DNA of 64,000 nt, from positions 1,478,001 to 1,542,000 of the forward strand of contig NZ_OU015430.1 of assembly GCF_907164845.1 (NCBI RefSeq), written 5' to 3'. This document shows, in pieces, positions 27,941 through 41,137 of the stretch. The notes beneath the pieces were generated by a model that was not told the origin of the DNA, searched no databases, and saw nothing but the letters and a program-made list of their open reading frames with translations. The stretch is from Lysobacter luteus. GTDB lineage: Bacteria; Pseudomonadota; Gammaproteobacteria; Xanthomonadales; Xanthomonadaceae. Position 1 is the first letter of the stretch. Every line of letters begins with the position of its first letter. Both the position numbers and the translations under genes were made by a program.

Positions 27941-28557
27941 CCGATTCCGCCGATCCGATTTCCGACCGCGTGCTCGCCCTGGCCGGGCTGGTCCAGGCAT
28001 TGGCACAGGTGCGGCGCATCGCCGACACCGGACAGGCCAACGAAAGCGTGCTCGCGACGTCTCTCGACTCGATCTTCCGGATCGACGCCGAGTCGCCGGC
28101 CGCCGTCTATGGCAGCCGCGCCAACCTGCGCCCGGGCCTGACCCTGCTGCGCGACTACTTCGGCAACCGCGCCCGTGACGAGCAGCTCCCCCGCCTTGCC
28201 CTGGCGGTGATGCAACTCGAGCGCCGGTTCGTGCGCGACGACGAGATTGCCGACAAAGTGGTCCGGGGCATCAACGCCCAGGCCGCCACCGCCGAGGCGT
28301 CCGGGAGCACCCATCCCGACGTGCTCGCAGGGCTTGGCGCGCTGTACGCCGACACCCTGAGCCACCTGCGCCCCCGCGTGCTGGTGCAGGGCAACCCGCA
28401 CTACCTGGGGCAGGCCTCGGTGGTCGCCGAGGTCCGCGCCGTGCTTCTTGCGGCGGTGCGTTCGGCGGTGCTGTGGCGCCAGCTGGGCGGCAGCCTGTGG
28501 GACTTCCTGCTGCGCCGCAAGGCCATGCTCGAGGCGGTCGAAGCGCAACTGCGCTGA
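27937..28557 (+). CDS. hflD: HflD, high-frequency-lysogenisation protein homologue
   Basis: A 206-residue all-helical protein. Family traits include the N-terminal [19 protein letters not shown], the [13 protein letters not shown] segment and the [15 protein letters not shown] helix. In E. coli HflD lies beside mnmA, is membrane-associated and binds phage lambda CII; its normal cellular job is unclear. The start overlaps the mnmA stop by 4 bp. No membrane segment is predicted. Confidence 0.93.
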   Translation: MTDSADPISDRVLALAGLVQALAQVRRIADTGQANESVLATSLDSIFRIDAESPAAVYGSRANLRPGLTLLRDYFGNRARDEQLPRLALAVMQLERRFVRDDEIADKVVRGINAQAATAEASGSTHPDVLAGLGALYADTLSHLRPRVLVQGNPHYLGQASVVAEVRAVLLAAVRSAVLWRQLGGSLWDFLLRRKAMLEAVEAQLR

Positions 28558-28693
28558 GCCTCGAGGAAGCGGCCGGCGGACGCTGCGTTGCGGCAGGGAA
28601 ACACTGAATCCGGCATAATTACGGGGTTCAAACGCGGTGTCCCGCAGCCCTCCCGCGTCCTTCCCCTCGCTGCCCCCAGCCACGGAGCTCCAA

Positions 28694-31462
<2,769 letters not shown>

Positions 31463-31492
31463 TCGGCATTGCCAGAATGTGGCACCGGAACG

Positions 31493-31513
31493 GGCGGCCC
31501 AGGCCGCCTGTTT
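31493..31513 (+). terminator. Intrinsic terminator of acnA
   Basis: A 6-bp GC stem (GGCGGC and GCCGCC, 4-nt loop) lies 30 bp after the acnA stop and is followed by a T-rich tract (TGTTTCCGTTTT). Confidence 0.7.
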
Positions 31514-31573
31514 CCGTTTTCGGTTTTCCGTTTCCCGGACCGCGCCCAGGCGCGCGCCAGCCGATGTGACTGC

Positions 31574-32008
31574 TCAGGGGCCGGGAGTCCACTCCGCGCT
31601 GACCAGCCGCCAGTCCCCTTCCTCGACCCGCCAGGCCGTGCTCACGTTGTAGATGCTGGCCGCATCCGGCAAGGCGCGGCCCGCCCCGCCAGTCACCACG
31701 GCGGTGAAGTCGACGGTGGCGTACCCGTCGCTCATCGCGACATCCAGTGGTCCGGGCCGGACCCCGGTTTCGCGATGCCGCAGGAACATCACCGCGGCCA
31801 TGCGGCGAGCGCCGTCACGGTCGAGCCCGTCGGGGCCGATGAAGTCCTCGGCCAGCGCGCCTTCCACCGCCGACGCGTCGCGTTGCTCGATCGCCGTCCG
31901 CAACCCGCCCACCGCGTCGCGCAGTTCCGCTTCGCCGGGTTCGCCTGCGCATCCGGCCAGCAGCAGCCCCGTCAGCAGCACCCGCCATGCCCGTGGTTTG
32001 TTCGCCAT
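31574..32008 (-). CDS. Lipoprotein with NTF2-like fold
   Basis: A 144-residue predicted lipoprotein: a basic start, hydrophobic stretch and lipobox LLAGC with Cys20. The mature domain ([72 protein letters not shown]) has the one-helix, curved-sheet order of NTF2-like (SnoaL/DUF4440-type) proteins. No catalytic residues can be assigned. A purine-rich AAGGAAG precedes the ATG. It lies between rpfA and rpfB on the opposite strand; whether it takes part in DSF signalling is unknown. Confidence 0.75.
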   Translation of the reverse strand: MANKPRAWRVLLTGLLLAGCAGEPGEAELRDAVGGLRTAIEQRDASAVEGALAEDFIGPDGLDRDGARRMAAVMFLRHRETGVRPGPLDVAMSDGYATVDFTAVVTGGAGRALPDAASIYNVSTAWRVEEGDWRLVSAEWTPGP

Positions 32009-32166
32009 CAATCCCCTTCCTTTCGCGCGCCGCGGCGCCTCCGCCACGCCCCGCCAAGTTCTTGCCAGCCCATGGGGGCTATGCTCCAATCGACCGGACC
32101 ATACTTGCACGCATCGACGGTGCGCCTGCAAGCCGGAACAAGAATAAAGACAGCAGGGGGAATGCA

Positions 32167-33846
32167 ATGACCGCGGAACGTCCATGGCTTGAACAGTATC
32201 CGGCGGGTGTCCCTGCTCAGATCGACGTCGACGAGTTCGCCTCCGTCGTCGCGGTACTGGAAAGTGCGATCGACAACTTCCGCGACCGTCCGGCGTTCTC
32301 CAGCCTCGGCAAGACCCTGACCTACGGCGAGATCGACGAGCTCAGCGCCCGCTTCGCCGCCTACCTGCTGGGTGAGCTCGGCCTCAAGAAGGGCGATCGC
32401 GTCGCGATCATGATGCCCAACTGCCTGCAGTATCCGATCGCCACCTTCGGCGTGCTGCGTGCCGGCATGACGGTGGTCAACACCAACCCGATGTACACCC
32501 CGCGCGAACTCAAGCACCAGCTGGTCGACTCCGGCACCAGCGTGATCCTCGTGCTCGACAACTTCGCCCATACCGTGCAGCAGGTGCTTGCCGACACGCC
32601 GGTCAAGAAGGTGATCACCACCGGGCTCGGCGACATGCTGGGCTTCCCGAAGGGCGCGGTCGTCAACTTCGTGCTCAAGCACATCAAGAAGATGGTGCCG
32701 CCGTATTCCATCCCCGGCGCGGTGCGCTTCCGCGACACGCTCGAGGCCGGCAGCCGGCACGCGCTGCCGAAGGTGGAAGTCACCAGCGACGACATCGCCT
32801 TCCTGCAGTACACCGGTGGCACCACCGGCGTGGCCAAGGGCGCGATGCTGACCCATCGCAACCTGGTCGCCAACATGCAGCAGGCCGCTGCCTGGGTGGG
32901 CACCAATGTGCGTCCGGGCCACGAGGTGATCATCACCGCGCTGCCGCTGTACCACATCTTCGCGTTGACGGCGAACGGCCTGGTCTTCATGAAGTTCGGT
33001 GGCCTCAACCACATGATCACCAACCCGCGCGACATGCCGGGCTTCGTGAAGGAGCTCAAGGGCGTCAAGTTCACCGCCATCACCGGCGTCAACACGCTGT
33101 TCAACGGACTGTTGAACACCCCCGGTTTCGATGAGGTGGACTTCTCCTCGCTGCACCTGACCCTGGGTGGCGGCATGGCCGTGCAACGTTCGGTGGCCGA
33201 GCGCTGGAAGAAGGCGACCGGCTGCACGCTGGTAGAGGCGTACGGCCTGACGGAGACCTCGCCGGCCGCCTGCATCAACCCGATGGACCTGGCCGAGTAC
33301 AACGGTTCGATCGGCCTGCCGATTCCCTCGACCGACGCCTGCATCAAGGACGAGGACGGCAACCTGTTGCCGGTCGGCGAGGTGGGCGAGCTGTGCATCA
33401 AGGGCCCGCAGGTGATGAAGGGCTACTGGCAGCGTCCAGGTGAGACCGCCGAGGCGATCGATGCCGACGGCTGGCTGCACACCGGCGACATGGCAAGGAT
33501 GGACGAGCAGGGCTTCTTCTACATCGTCGACCGCAAGAAGGACATGATCCTGGTGTCGGGCTTCAACGTGTACCCGAACGAGATCGAGGATGTCATCGCG
33601 ATGATGCCCGAGGTGCTCGAGGTGGCCGCGGTGGGCGTGCCTGACGAGAAGTCGGGCGAAGCGGTCAAGGTGGTGATCGTTAAGAAGGACCAGTCGCTCA
33701 CCGCCGAGCAGGTCCTCCAGCACGCGCGGGCCAACCTGACCGGCTACAAGCGGCCCCACTTCGTCGAGTTCCGCTCGGAGCTGCCCAAGACCAACGTTGG
33801 CAAGATCCTGCGTCGCGAGCTGCGCGACGAAGCCACGCCAGGCTGA
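32167..33846 (+). CDS. rpfB: Long-chain fatty-acid-CoA ligase RpfB/FadD
   Basis: A 559-residue acyl-CoA synthetase of the ANL family that activates long-chain fatty acids. The AMP-binding motif is [13 protein letters not shown], then [10 protein letters not shown] and the adenylation-thioesterification hinge GWLHTGDMA and [22 protein letters not shown]. In Xanthomonas, RpfB acts in DSF turnover and fatty-acid metabolism and its gene lies directly upstream of rpfF, as here. A terminator follows, so rpfF may use its own promoter in the 178-bp gap as well. Confidence 0.96.
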   Translation: MTAERPWLEQYPAGVPAQIDVDEFASVVAVLESAIDNFRDRPAFSSLGKTLTYGEIDELSARFAAYLLGELGLKKGDRVAIMMPNCLQYPIATFGVLRAGMTVVNTNPMYTPRELKHQLVDSGTSVILVLDNFAHTVQQVLADTPVKKVITTGLGDMLGFPKGAVVNFVLKHIKKMVPPYSIPGAVRFRDTLEAGSRHALPKVEVTSDDIAFLQYTGGTTGVAKGAMLTHRNLVANMQQAAAWVGTNVRPGHEVIITALPLYHIFALTANGLVFMKFGGLNHMITNPRDMPGFVKELKGVKFTAITGVNTLFNGLLNTPGFDEVDFSSLHLTLGGGMAVQRSVAERWKKATGCTLVEAYGLTETSPAACINPMDLAEYNGSIGLPIPSTDACIKDEDGNLLPVGEVGELCIKGPQVMKGYWQRPGETAEAIDADGWLHTGDMARMDEQGFFYIVDRKKDMILVSGFNVYPNEIEDVIAMMPEVLEVAAVGVPDEKSGEAVKVVIVKKDQSLTAEQVLQHARANLTGYKRPHFVEFRSELPKTNVGKILRRELRDEATPG

Positions 33847-33882
33847 CCGCCGGGGCCTCCGCCCCACCCGCGAACGCCCCGG

Positions 33883-33904
33883 AAGGCCCCTCTCGAGGGG
33901 CCTT
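33883..33904 (+). terminator. Intrinsic terminator of rpfB
   Basis: A perfect 9-bp stem (AAGGCCCCT and AGGGGCCTT) with a 4-nt loop, followed by TCCCATTTCC, lies 36 bp after the rpfB stop. The T-tract is short, so read-through into rpfF is possible. Confidence 0.7.
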
Positions 33905-34024
33905 TCCCATTTCCATACGCGGGGCAATGGTTTTCGCGATGCAGGTGTAGCATCGATTTCCGTGGGCTCCATCACCTCGCCCCGCAGCCCACCTCGCATG
34001 CGGGCGACCAGCCGAGGACGCAAC

Positions 34025-34888
34025 ATGAGCATGACGGAGAAACTCCCGCGCGGAGGCGCACGTTCCACATTGCGGGTCGAATCCGACCTGCATGGCGATA
34101 CCCATTGGCTGTACATGCACGCCGACGCCGGGAGTGGCGTGCGGCCCTGCTTCCGCACCGAGCTCATGGACGAGATGTGGGGTTACCTGTCGGCGGTCAC
34201 ACTGCCCCCCGGCGCACGCCAACCCGGGCGCCTCAGGCACGTCGTGGTTGCGTCCGACGCGCCGGCCTTCAACCTGGGAGGCGACCTGGCGTTGTTCGCC
34301 GCGCTCATCCGGGACAAGCGGAGCGACTTGCTGCTCGACTACGCGCGCCGCTGCATCGACGGCGTCCACCACCTGCACGGCGGCCTTGGCGGCGATGTAC
34401 GCACCATCGCGCTGGTGCAGGGCGACGCCCTGGGCGGCGGCATGGAACTGGCGCTGGCCTGCCACACGATCGTCGCCGAGGAAGGCGTCGATATGGGGCT
34501 GCCCGAGGTGCTGTTCGGGCTGTTCCCGGGCATGGGCGCCTATTCGTTCCTGTGCAAACGCGTCCCGCCGCAACTGGCCGAGAAGCTCATACTCGACGGC
34601 AACATCCGCAGCAGCGACGAGCTCTACCGGCTTGGCGTCGTGGATGTGCTTGTGCCCAGGGGTGGCGGCGAAGCGGCCGTGCGTGACCTGATCCGCCAAC
34701 AACAACGCGCACCCAACGCGCATCTGGCGTTGAATGCCGCGCGTGCCATCGCGCAGCCGGTGAGCCACGAGGAGCTGATGGCGATCACCGAGGTGTGGGT
34801 CGACGCCGCGCTCGCGCTCGGGGACAAGTCGTTGCGGATGATGGACCGGATCGTGCGCGCCCAGAGTCGGCGATCCGGCGCCCACTGA
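34025..34888 (+). CDS. rpfF: DSF synthase RpfF (enoyl-CoA hydratase superfamily)
   Basis: A 287-residue crotonase-fold enzyme that makes the diffusible signal factor, cis-11-methyl-2-dodecenoic acid, from acyl-ACP. The two catalytic glutamates fall at Glu141 (GGGMELALAC) and Glu161 (GLPEVLFGLFPGMGAYSF), the same numbers as in X. campestris RpfF. Other family traits are NLGGDLALF, the conserved C-terminal EIWVD-type TEVWVDAALALGDKSLRMMDR and the ending RAQSRRSG. It is convergent with rpfC, with 30 bp between. The first Met (34025) is used; a second Met follows two codons later. Confidence 0.96.
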   Translation: MSMTEKLPRGGARSTLRVESDLHGDTHWLYMHADAGSGVRPCFRTELMDEMWGYLSAVTLPPGARQPGRLRHVVVASDAPAFNLGGDLALFAALIRDKRSDLLLDYARRCIDGVHHLHGGLGGDVRTIALVQGDALGGGMELALACHTIVAEEGVDMGLPEVLFGLFPGMGAYSFLCKRVPPQLAEKLILDGNIRSSDELYRLGVVDVLVPRGGGEAAVRDLIRQQQRAPNAHLALNAARAIAQPVSHEELMAITEVWVDAALALGDKSLRMMDRIVRAQSRRSGAH

Positions 34889-34918
34889 GCGCTCGGACAC
34901 CGGCCCGGACAGGGAAGA

Positions 34919-37147
34919 TCAGGGGGACCGCTCGCCGTCGCGAGGCGTGCGGGCCTGCTGGCGGGACTCAAGTGCGCGGCGCCCTTGTGCCAAGTGCTCA
35001 CCCAGCAGGCCCAGTTGCTGTCGCCAGTCTCGCGACAGTTGCCAGTCGGCCATCGCCATGGCGTCGCCCGCCGCGGTCGCGGCACCGACCAGGCCCAGAT
35101 TGCCCGCTACGCCCTTGAGGGCATGCGCCTGCTCGCGCGCGATGGTCCAGTCCGCGCCCTCGGAGGCGCGCGCGAAGGCCGTCAGGCAGGCTTCGGCGTC
35201 GCGCAGGCACTGCGTCACGAACTTGCGCTCGAACTCGATGCCCAGGCCGAGGGACTGGAACTCGTCCAGGACCCCCGGATCGAAAACGCCATCCGACGAG
35301 GCACGCGGCGCGCGCGGTTCCGGCGCGCCGGCGGCCGTGCCCACGCGCACGCCGGAAGCCACCTCGGCCAGCGTGTCGAGGAGTCGTGTCGCAGAGACCG
35401 GCTTGGCCAGGAAGGCGCGAGCACCGGCCTGTTCGCAGGCCTGGATGGACTGCGGGGTCACGTCGGCGCTGAGCACGAGCACTGGCGTTCGGGTGGCGCC
35501 GCCCGCCTCCATCACCCGCAGTTGCCGGAGCATGTCGAGCCCGCTCAACCCCGGCATGTGCAGGTCGACCACGACCGCGTCGTAGTCAGTCGTTTCCAGC
35601 GCGGCGAGCACCTCCTCGCCCCCCTCGACGCACACCACACGGTGGCCGGCCTTCTGCAGCAACCGCTGCAGCACCATGCGATTGGCTGCATGGTCGTCCG
35701 CCACCAGGATGCCGAGGCTGCGAACCCGGAGACGATGGCGGAGGAACGGGTCGGCAAACGCAATGACGTTTTCCGCCTGCGCAGAAGGCTCCGGATCGAC
35801 CGGTGCAGCGCTCCGCCCGGCGTCCGCCATGGGGGGCGCTGCCACCGCGCCCTGTTCGCGGGCCTCGACGACGTCGAAAGGCAACTCGACCCAGAAGCGG
35901 CTGCCGCGGTGCTCGGTACTCTCGAACCCGATGTTGCCGCCCATTGCCTCGGTCAGGCCCTTTGCGATGGTGGTGCCCAGGCCGGTGCCGCCGTGACGGC
36001 GCGAGAGGCCGGCATCGGCCTGCTCGAACGCCTCGAACAGGCGCTGGCGCACGGCCATCGGGATGCCGATTCCGGTGTCGGTGACGGTGAAGCGCAGCAT
36101 CGCCCTCCCGTTGGTCACCGGGCCGGGCTCGACCTCAAGATGGACAGAGCCGCTCTCGGTGAATTTGACCGCGTTCCCGGCCAGGTTGATCAGCACCTGG
36201 CGCAGGTAGCCGGCATCGCCGCGCACCAGCTCGGGCACCCCGGACGATACCGTGGCCTGGTAGTGCAGATGCTTGGCACGCGCCTGCGGCTGGAGGATCA
36301 GGCCGATGCCGTCGACCAGCTCGCGGGGCGAGAACTCCACGCGCGCCAGCTTGACCTTGCCGGCCTCGATCGCGGCGATGTCGAGCACGTCCTCGACCAG
36401 TGACAGCAGGCTTCGGGTGGATGCCTGGATGGTCGCCAGGCACTCGCGTTGCTCGTCATCCAGCCGGGTGGTCGCCAGCACCTCGGACATGCCCGCCAGG
36501 CCGTTCAGCGGGGTGCGGAACTCGTGGCTCATGTTGGCGAGGAAGCGGCTCTTCGCCTCGTTGGCGCGGCGCGCCTCCTCGGTGGCGGCGGTCAGGGCCC
36601 GGAGCAATCCGGAGAGGTACAGGGGAATGGCGACCAGTCCCAGCCACAGTCCGATGCCCAGGCTCAGGTTGGCCTGCCAGTAGCCACTGCCGACCAGTAC
36701 GCTGCCAAACGCGACGCACGCCGCGGTAATCGCCGCGGCCAGGTAGCGGTTGCCGAACCGCAGGCCGTTGCCGACCGTGACCCACATGATGATCACGTAC
36801 ACCCAGGCCAGCGGTTCGCCCATGCGGATCATGGCGGCGGCCATCAGCCCGTAGTCGGCGGCCATGCCGATGGCGCGGCGAACGTGGGACTTCCCCGGCA
36901 GGAAGGCGATCCAGCCCAGCAGGACCATGCCCACCACGAAGCCCATCTCGACCATCGTGAGCACGGCGGTGTACGCGCTCGGGTCGAGCGACCCGCCGGC
37001 GCCGCGCAGCAACAGGTACACCAGCACCACGGTGAGCACCAGGATCCGTACCGTGGCCTGGCCGTGTTCGCTGTCCGGCCGCTGTGAGAAGCGGGCCATC
37101 AGGCGGGCCAGCAGGCGGGGCAACGGTCGCGAAACCGGGTGCTTCAT
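34919..37147 (-). CDS. rpfC: DSF sensor hybrid histidine kinase RpfC
   Basis: A 742-residue hybrid kinase that binds DSF and controls RpfG and RpfF. The order is a membrane input domain with five helices (about residues 35-185), HisKA with His208 ([13 protein letters not shown]), HATPase (NAVKF, GTGLG), a receiver domain with Asp528 ([10 protein letters not shown]) and a C-terminal Hpt domain with His675 ([13 protein letters not shown]). These correspond to the His, Asp and His of the Xcc RpfC phosphorelay. It starts 5 bp after rpfG, so the pair is one operon. rpfH, which lies between them in some Xanthomonas, is absent. Confidence 0.95.
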   Translation of the reverse strand: MKHPVSRPLPRLLARLMARFSQRPDSEHGQATVRILVLTVVLVYLLLRGAGGSLDPSAYTAVLTMVEMGFVVGMVLLGWIAFLPGKSHVRRAIGMAADYGLMAAAMIRMGEPLAWVYVIIMWVTVGNGLRFGNRYLAAAITAACVAFGSVLVGSGYWQANLSLGIGLWLGLVAIPLYLSGLLRALTAATEEARRANEAKSRFLANMSHEFRTPLNGLAGMSEVLATTRLDDEQRECLATIQASTRSLLSLVEDVLDIAAIEAGKVKLARVEFSPRELVDGIGLILQPQARAKHLHYQATVSSGVPELVRGDAGYLRQVLINLAGNAVKFTESGSVHLEVEPGPVTNGRAMLRFTVTDTGIGIPMAVRQRLFEAFEQADAGLSRRHGGTGLGTTIAKGLTEAMGGNIGFESTEHRGSRFWVELPFDVVEAREQGAVAAPPMADAGRSAAPVDPEPSAQAENVIAFADPFLRHRLRVRSLGILVADDHAANRMVLQRLLQKAGHRVVCVEGGEEVLAALETTDYDAVVVDLHMPGLSGLDMLRQLRVMEAGGATRTPVLVLSADVTPQSIQACEQAGARAFLAKPVSATRLLDTLAEVASGVRVGTAAGAPEPRAPRASSDGVFDPGVLDEFQSLGLGIEFERKFVTQCLRDAEACLTAFARASEGADWTIAREQAHALKGVAGNLGLVGAATAAGDAMAMADWQLSRDWRQQLGLLGEHLAQGRRALESRQQARTPRDGERSP

Positions 37148-37152
37148 GTCGG

Positions 37153-38211
37153 CTACTCCATGCCGGTGCGGGGGGTTGTCCCGGGAAACTGCCTGCAGAT
37201 CTCCTCCAGCCGCTCGCGCGACTGGACCAGGGCGGACACGCACACCGGGTCGAACAGGCGCCCGGACTGCTCCTGCAGGTACGCCAGCGCGTCCGCCAGG
37301 CTCCACGCCGGCTTGTACGGTCGCGGAGAGATGAGCGCGTCGAGCACGTCCGCGACTGCAACGATACGCGCCTCGATCGGGATGTCCTCGCCACGCAACC
37401 CGTCGGGGTAGCCACTGCCGTCGAACCGCTCGTGGTGGCGCAGCGCGATCACCGAAGCGGTCTGCACGAAGCGGTTGTGGCTCCCGCCCAGCAGCTTGTG
37501 GCCGATGCGCGGGTGGCTGCGCATGATCCGGGCCTCGTCGTCGTCCAGCGGACCGGCCTTGAGCAGCACCGAGTCCGGGATCGCGATCTTGCCGATGTCG
37601 TGCAGCGGCGCGGCCATCTCGACCAGCCGTACCTCGTCCTCGAACAGACCGACCCGCTCGGCGATGAGGCCGGCCACGCGCGCCATGCGTTCCAGCGATG
37701 CGCTGGTGCCCGAATCGCGGTATTCGATCGCAAGCGCGAGGCGCGACAGGGTCTCGCGCTCACGCTGCTCCACCTCGTGCATGCTCGCCAGCAGCCGCTG
37801 TTCAAGGGACAGGGCCCGTTGTTTGACGTTCTCGGACTGCTGCCGCAGTTGCAGCAGGTTGCGGCAACGCGCCCGCAGCTCCCGCGGCCGCACCGGCTTG
37901 ACCAGGAAGTCGATGACGCCCGCATCCAGCGCAGCCTGCCGGACCGGCTCATCGCCGACCACGGTCACCAGGATGATCGGGATGTCGCGCCTGACCGGCA
38001 CCCGCCTGAAGCGGCGTGCGAACTCGAGCCCGTCCATCCCCGGCATGCGGTAGTCCAGCAGCAGCAGGTCGGGCTGGTTGGCCTCGCACCAGTCGAGCGC
38101 GCAATCGGGCTCGCCGAAGTCATGCACCGCCAGCTGCGGGGCGATGTCCTCGATGATGTGCCTGAGCATCGTCCGGGCGGACGTCTGGTCATCAACGATT
38201 ACGACGTTCAT
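37153..38211 (-). CDS. rpfG: HD-GYP response regulator RpfG (cyclic-di-GMP phosphodiesterase)
   Basis: A 352-residue response regulator. The receiver domain (residues 1-120) has the phosphorylation site Asp53 ([13 protein letters not shown]); a short coiled linker leads to the HD-GYP domain with His204-Asp205 ([11 protein letters not shown]) and the signature [11 protein letters not shown] (259-269). Phosphorylated RpfG degrades cyclic-di-GMP, turning on virulence-type secreted enzymes and dispersal in xanthomonads. It heads the rpfG-rpfC operon, 51 bp behind lysS on the same strand. Confidence 0.96.
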   Translation of the reverse strand: MNVVIVDDQTSARTMLRHIIEDIAPQLAVHDFGEPDCALDWCEANQPDLLLLDYRMPGMDGLEFARRFRRVPVRRDIPIILVTVVGDEPVRQAALDAGVIDFLVKPVRPRELRARCRNLLQLRQQSENVKQRALSLEQRLLASMHEVEQRERETLSRLALAIEYRDSGTSASLERMARVAGLIAERVGLFEDEVRLVEMAAPLHDIGKIAIPDSVLLKAGPLDDDEARIMRSHPRIGHKLLGGSHNRFVQTASVIALRHHERFDGSGYPDGLRGEDIPIEARIVAVADVLDALISPRPYKPAWSLADALAYLQEQSGRLFDPVCVSALVQSRERLEEICRQFPGTTPRTGME

Positions 38212-38262
38212 CAGGACCTTCCCACCGGACTACCTCCCCGCAATGGCCCGAGGATACCGCCC

Positions 38263-39798
38263 TCAGCCCGCGCCGTGCTCGGGACGCATGTACGGAAAGA
38301 GCAACACGTCGCGGATCGAGGCAGACCCCGTCAGCATCATCACCAGCCGGTCGATGCCCACGCCTAGGCCGCCGGTCGGCGGCAGGCCGACCTCCAGGGC
38401 ACGGATGTAGTCCGCGTCGAAGTGCATGGCCTCGTCGTCGCCGCCCTCCTTCGCGTCAACCTGGGCCTGGAAGCGCGCGGCCTGGTCTTCAGGGTCATTG
38501 AGCTCGGAGAACCCGTTGGCCAGCTCCTTGCCGCCGATGAAGAGCTCGAACCGGTCGGTGAGTTCCGGGTCGTGGTCGCTGGCACGGGCCAAAGGGCTCA
38601 CCTCGACCGGGTGGTCGGTGATGAACGTCGGCTGCACCAGGTTGTCCTCTACTGTCTTCTCGAAGATCTCCAGCAGCAGCTTGCCCCAGCCGTAGCCGGG
38701 CTTGACCGGGATCTTCAGGCGCTCGCAGTGGGCGCGCATCCTGTCCAGGTCACGCAGGTCGTCACGGGCGATCCCGGGGTTGTGCTCGAGGACCGCGTCG
38801 GTCATCGACCAGCGGCGGAAGGGCGGGCCCAGGTCGATCGACTGGCCGTCCCACTCGACCGCGGTGCTTCCGATCACCGACACCGCGATGTCGCGGATCA
38901 TGCCCTCGGTCAGGTCCATCACCTCGTTGTAGGTGGCGTAGGCCTCGTACAGCTCGAGCATCGTGAACTCGGGATTGTGCCGGGTGGACACGCCCTCGTT
39001 CCGGAAGTTGCGGTTGATCTCGTAGACCCGCTCCAGCCCGCCGACGACCAGCCGCTTGAGGTACAGCTCCGGCGCGACCCGCAGGTACAGCTGCAGGTCC
39101 AGCGCGTTGTGGTGGGTGGTGAACGGCTTGGCCGTCGCGCCGCCGGGGATGTAATGCATCATCGGCGTTTCGACCTCGAGGAAGCGGCGCGTGTCCAGCC
39201 ACTCGCGCATCGCGCGGATGATACGGCTGCGCTTGACGAACACCTCGCGCGCCTCCGGCGAGACGATGAGGTCGACGTACCGCTGGCGGTAACGCTGCTC
39301 CACGTCCGCCAGGCCGTGGAACTTGTCCGGCAGCGGGCGCAACGACTTGGTCAGCAGGCGCAGCTGGTCGACCTTCACCGACAGCTCGCCGGTGCGGGTC
39401 CGGGTCAGGGTGCCGGTGGCACCGACGATGTCGCCGACGTCCCAGCCCTTGAACGCGGTGTAGGTATCGCCCAGTGCGTTGGCCTGCAGGAACAACTGGA
39501 TGCGGCCGGACTCGTCCTGGACCTGCACGAAGCTGGCCTTGCCCATCACCCGCTTGAGCAGGATGCGTCCGGCGAGGGCGACCTGGCGGTCCGCGCCTTC
39601 CAGTGCCTCGGCGGTCCACCGCTCGGCGTCGGCGTACTCGGCCTGCAGGTCGCCGGCATAGTCGCCGCGGCGGAAGTCGTTGGGGAACGCCACGCCCTGC
39701 CCGCGCAACGCCTTGAGTTTGGTGCGACGCTCGGCGATCAGGCGGTTCTCGTCCTGGGCTTGGTCGTCTGCGGCGGTCGGCGGCGTGTTGTCGGTCAT
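38263..39798 (-). CDS. lysS: Lysine-tRNA ligase, class II
   Basis: A 511-residue class II synthetase. An OB-fold anticodon-binding domain (about residues 60-160, [19 protein letters not shown]) is followed by the catalytic core with motif 2 ([20 protein letters not shown]) and motif 3 ([17 protein letters not shown]). The ATG at 39798 gives the normal acidic leader ([19 protein letters not shown]). It lies between prfB and rpfG on the same strand, as in other xanthomonads and in E. coli (prfB-lysS). Confidence 0.97.
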   Translation of the reverse strand: MTDNTPPTAADDQAQDENRLIAERRTKLKALRGQGVAFPNDFRRGDYAGDLQAEYADAERWTAEALEGADRQVALAGRILLKRVMGKASFVQVQDESGRIQLFLQANALGDTYTAFKGWDVGDIVGATGTLTRTRTGELSVKVDQLRLLTKSLRPLPDKFHGLADVEQRYRQRYVDLIVSPEAREVFVKRSRIIRAMREWLDTRRFLEVETPMMHYIPGGATAKPFTTHHNALDLQLYLRVAPELYLKRLVVGGLERVYEINRNFRNEGVSTRHNPEFTMLELYEAYATYNEVMDLTEGMIRDIAVSVIGSTAVEWDGQSIDLGPPFRRWSMTDAVLEHNPGIARDDLRDLDRMRAHCERLKIPVKPGYGWGKLLLEIFEKTVEDNLVQPTFITDHPVEVSPLARASDHDPELTDRFELFIGGKELANGFSELNDPEDQAARFQAQVDAKEGGDDEAMHFDADYIRALEVGLPPTGGLGVGIDRLVMMLTGSASIRDVLLFPYMRPEHGAG

Positions 39799-39827
39799 GG
39801 CGGTGTCAGTCAGGGCGATGGACGTTC

Positions 39828-39897
39828 GCAGGAGCGACGTCAGTCGCGATCGGGGGGCATCGTGATGTCGTCGGGTCGCGACTTGCGTCGCTCCCGC
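39828..39897. repeat. Inverted pair of REP-like palindromic repeats
   Basis: Two copies of a unit of about 24 bp face each other between prfB and lysS: GCAGGAGCGACGTCAGTCGC at 39828-39847 (continuing GATC) and, on the opposite strand, GCGGGAGCGACGCAAGTCGC at 39897-39878 (continuing GACC). The units agree at all but about four positions and are separated by about 20 bp. GGAGCGACG-type repeats of this kind are common in Lysobacter and Stenotrophomonas intergenic regions. Transcribed, the pair forms one long hairpin. Confidence 0.75.
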
Positions 39898-39910
39898 AAC
39901 GGCGTGGCGG

Positions 39911-41039
39911 TCAGGTCGCGTCGGCGCGTTTGGCACCGACTTCCAGGCCGGACTTGAGGCTGGCTTCGACGAACTCGTCGAGGTCGCCGTCGAGCACCTT
40001 CTGGGTGTCGGACCGCTCGATACCGGTGCGCAGGTCCTTGATCCGGCTCTGGTCCAGCACGTAGTTGCGGATCTGGCTGCCCCAGCCGATGTCGGACTTG
40101 GTCGCCTCGACCGCGTCACGCTCGGCGTTGCGCTTCTGGATCTCCAGCTCGTACAGCTTGGCGGCCAGCATCTTCATCGCGCGATCGCGGTTGGCGTGCT
40201 GGCTGCGTTCGGTCTGGCACGCCACCACGATGCCGGACGGGACGTGCGTGATGCGCACCGCCGACTCGGTCTTGTTGACGTGCTGGCCACCCGCGCCGGA
40301 CGAGCGGTACACGTCGGTCTTGAGGTCGGCGGGGTTGATCTCGATGTCGATCTTGTCGTCCACCTCGGGCGAGACGAACACCGACGTGAAGCTGGTATGG
40401 CGCCGGTTGTCTGAATCGAACGGCGACTTGCGCACCAGCCGGTGCACGCCGGTCTCGGTCTTCAGCCAGCCGTAGGCAAAGTCGCCCTCGACCCGGAAGG
40501 TCGCCGACTTGATGCCAGCGACGTCGCCGCCGGAGACCTCCATGAGCTCGGCTTTCCAGCCGCGCGACTCGCACCAGCGCAGGTACATGCGCAGCAGCAT
40601 CTCGGCCCAGTCCTGCGCCTCGGTGCCGCCGGCGCCGGCCTGGATATCGACGAACGCGGGCGCGCCGTCCATCTGGCCGGAGAACATGCGCTGGAACTCG
40701 AGCTTGTCGACCTCCTTCGCGAAACCCTCGACATCGTCGACCACGGACTGCGCGGTGGACTCGTCGTCCTCCATCTCGGCCAGTTCCAGCAGTTCGCTGG
40801 CGCCGGACAGTCCCTCGGTCAGGCCGGTAATGCCACGCACCACTTTCTCGAGCGAGGCGCGCTCGCGACCGAGCGCCTGCGCGCGCTCTGCGTCGTTCCA
40901 CACATCGGGGCTTTCCAGCTCCCGCTCTACTTCTTCAAGACGTTCGACCTTGAGGTCGAAGTCAAAGATACCCCCTGAGCGCATCCAGCCGACCGGTCAG
41001 GTCGGCGATGCGCTGGCGGACGGGATTGAGTTCAAGCAT
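39911..41039 (-). CDS. prfB: Peptide chain release factor 2 with programmed +1 frameshift
   Basis: RF2 recognises UGA and UAA. The first frame runs from ATG 41039 for 25 codons ([20 protein letters not shown] then LRGYL) to an in-frame TGA at 40964-40962. The shift site reads AGGGGGTATCTTTGAC, identical to that of E. coli, so ribosomes slip +1 at CTT and continue from GAC at 40963 to 39911, giving 375 residues. The tripeptide anticodon SPF (KSPFDSDN) and the GGQ motif ([15 protein letters not shown]) are both present. CDS parts are 41039-40965 and 40963-39911. Autoregulated by RF2 level. Confidence 0.97.
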
Positions 41040-41137
41040 GTCGGTTCCGTGTCCGTGGTTGCTGCGGAAAATGACCGGCAATTCTAGCAGGCAGGGCCTG
41101 CCGCATCGCGGGTCCGTCGCATCGGTGCGGACCGGCT

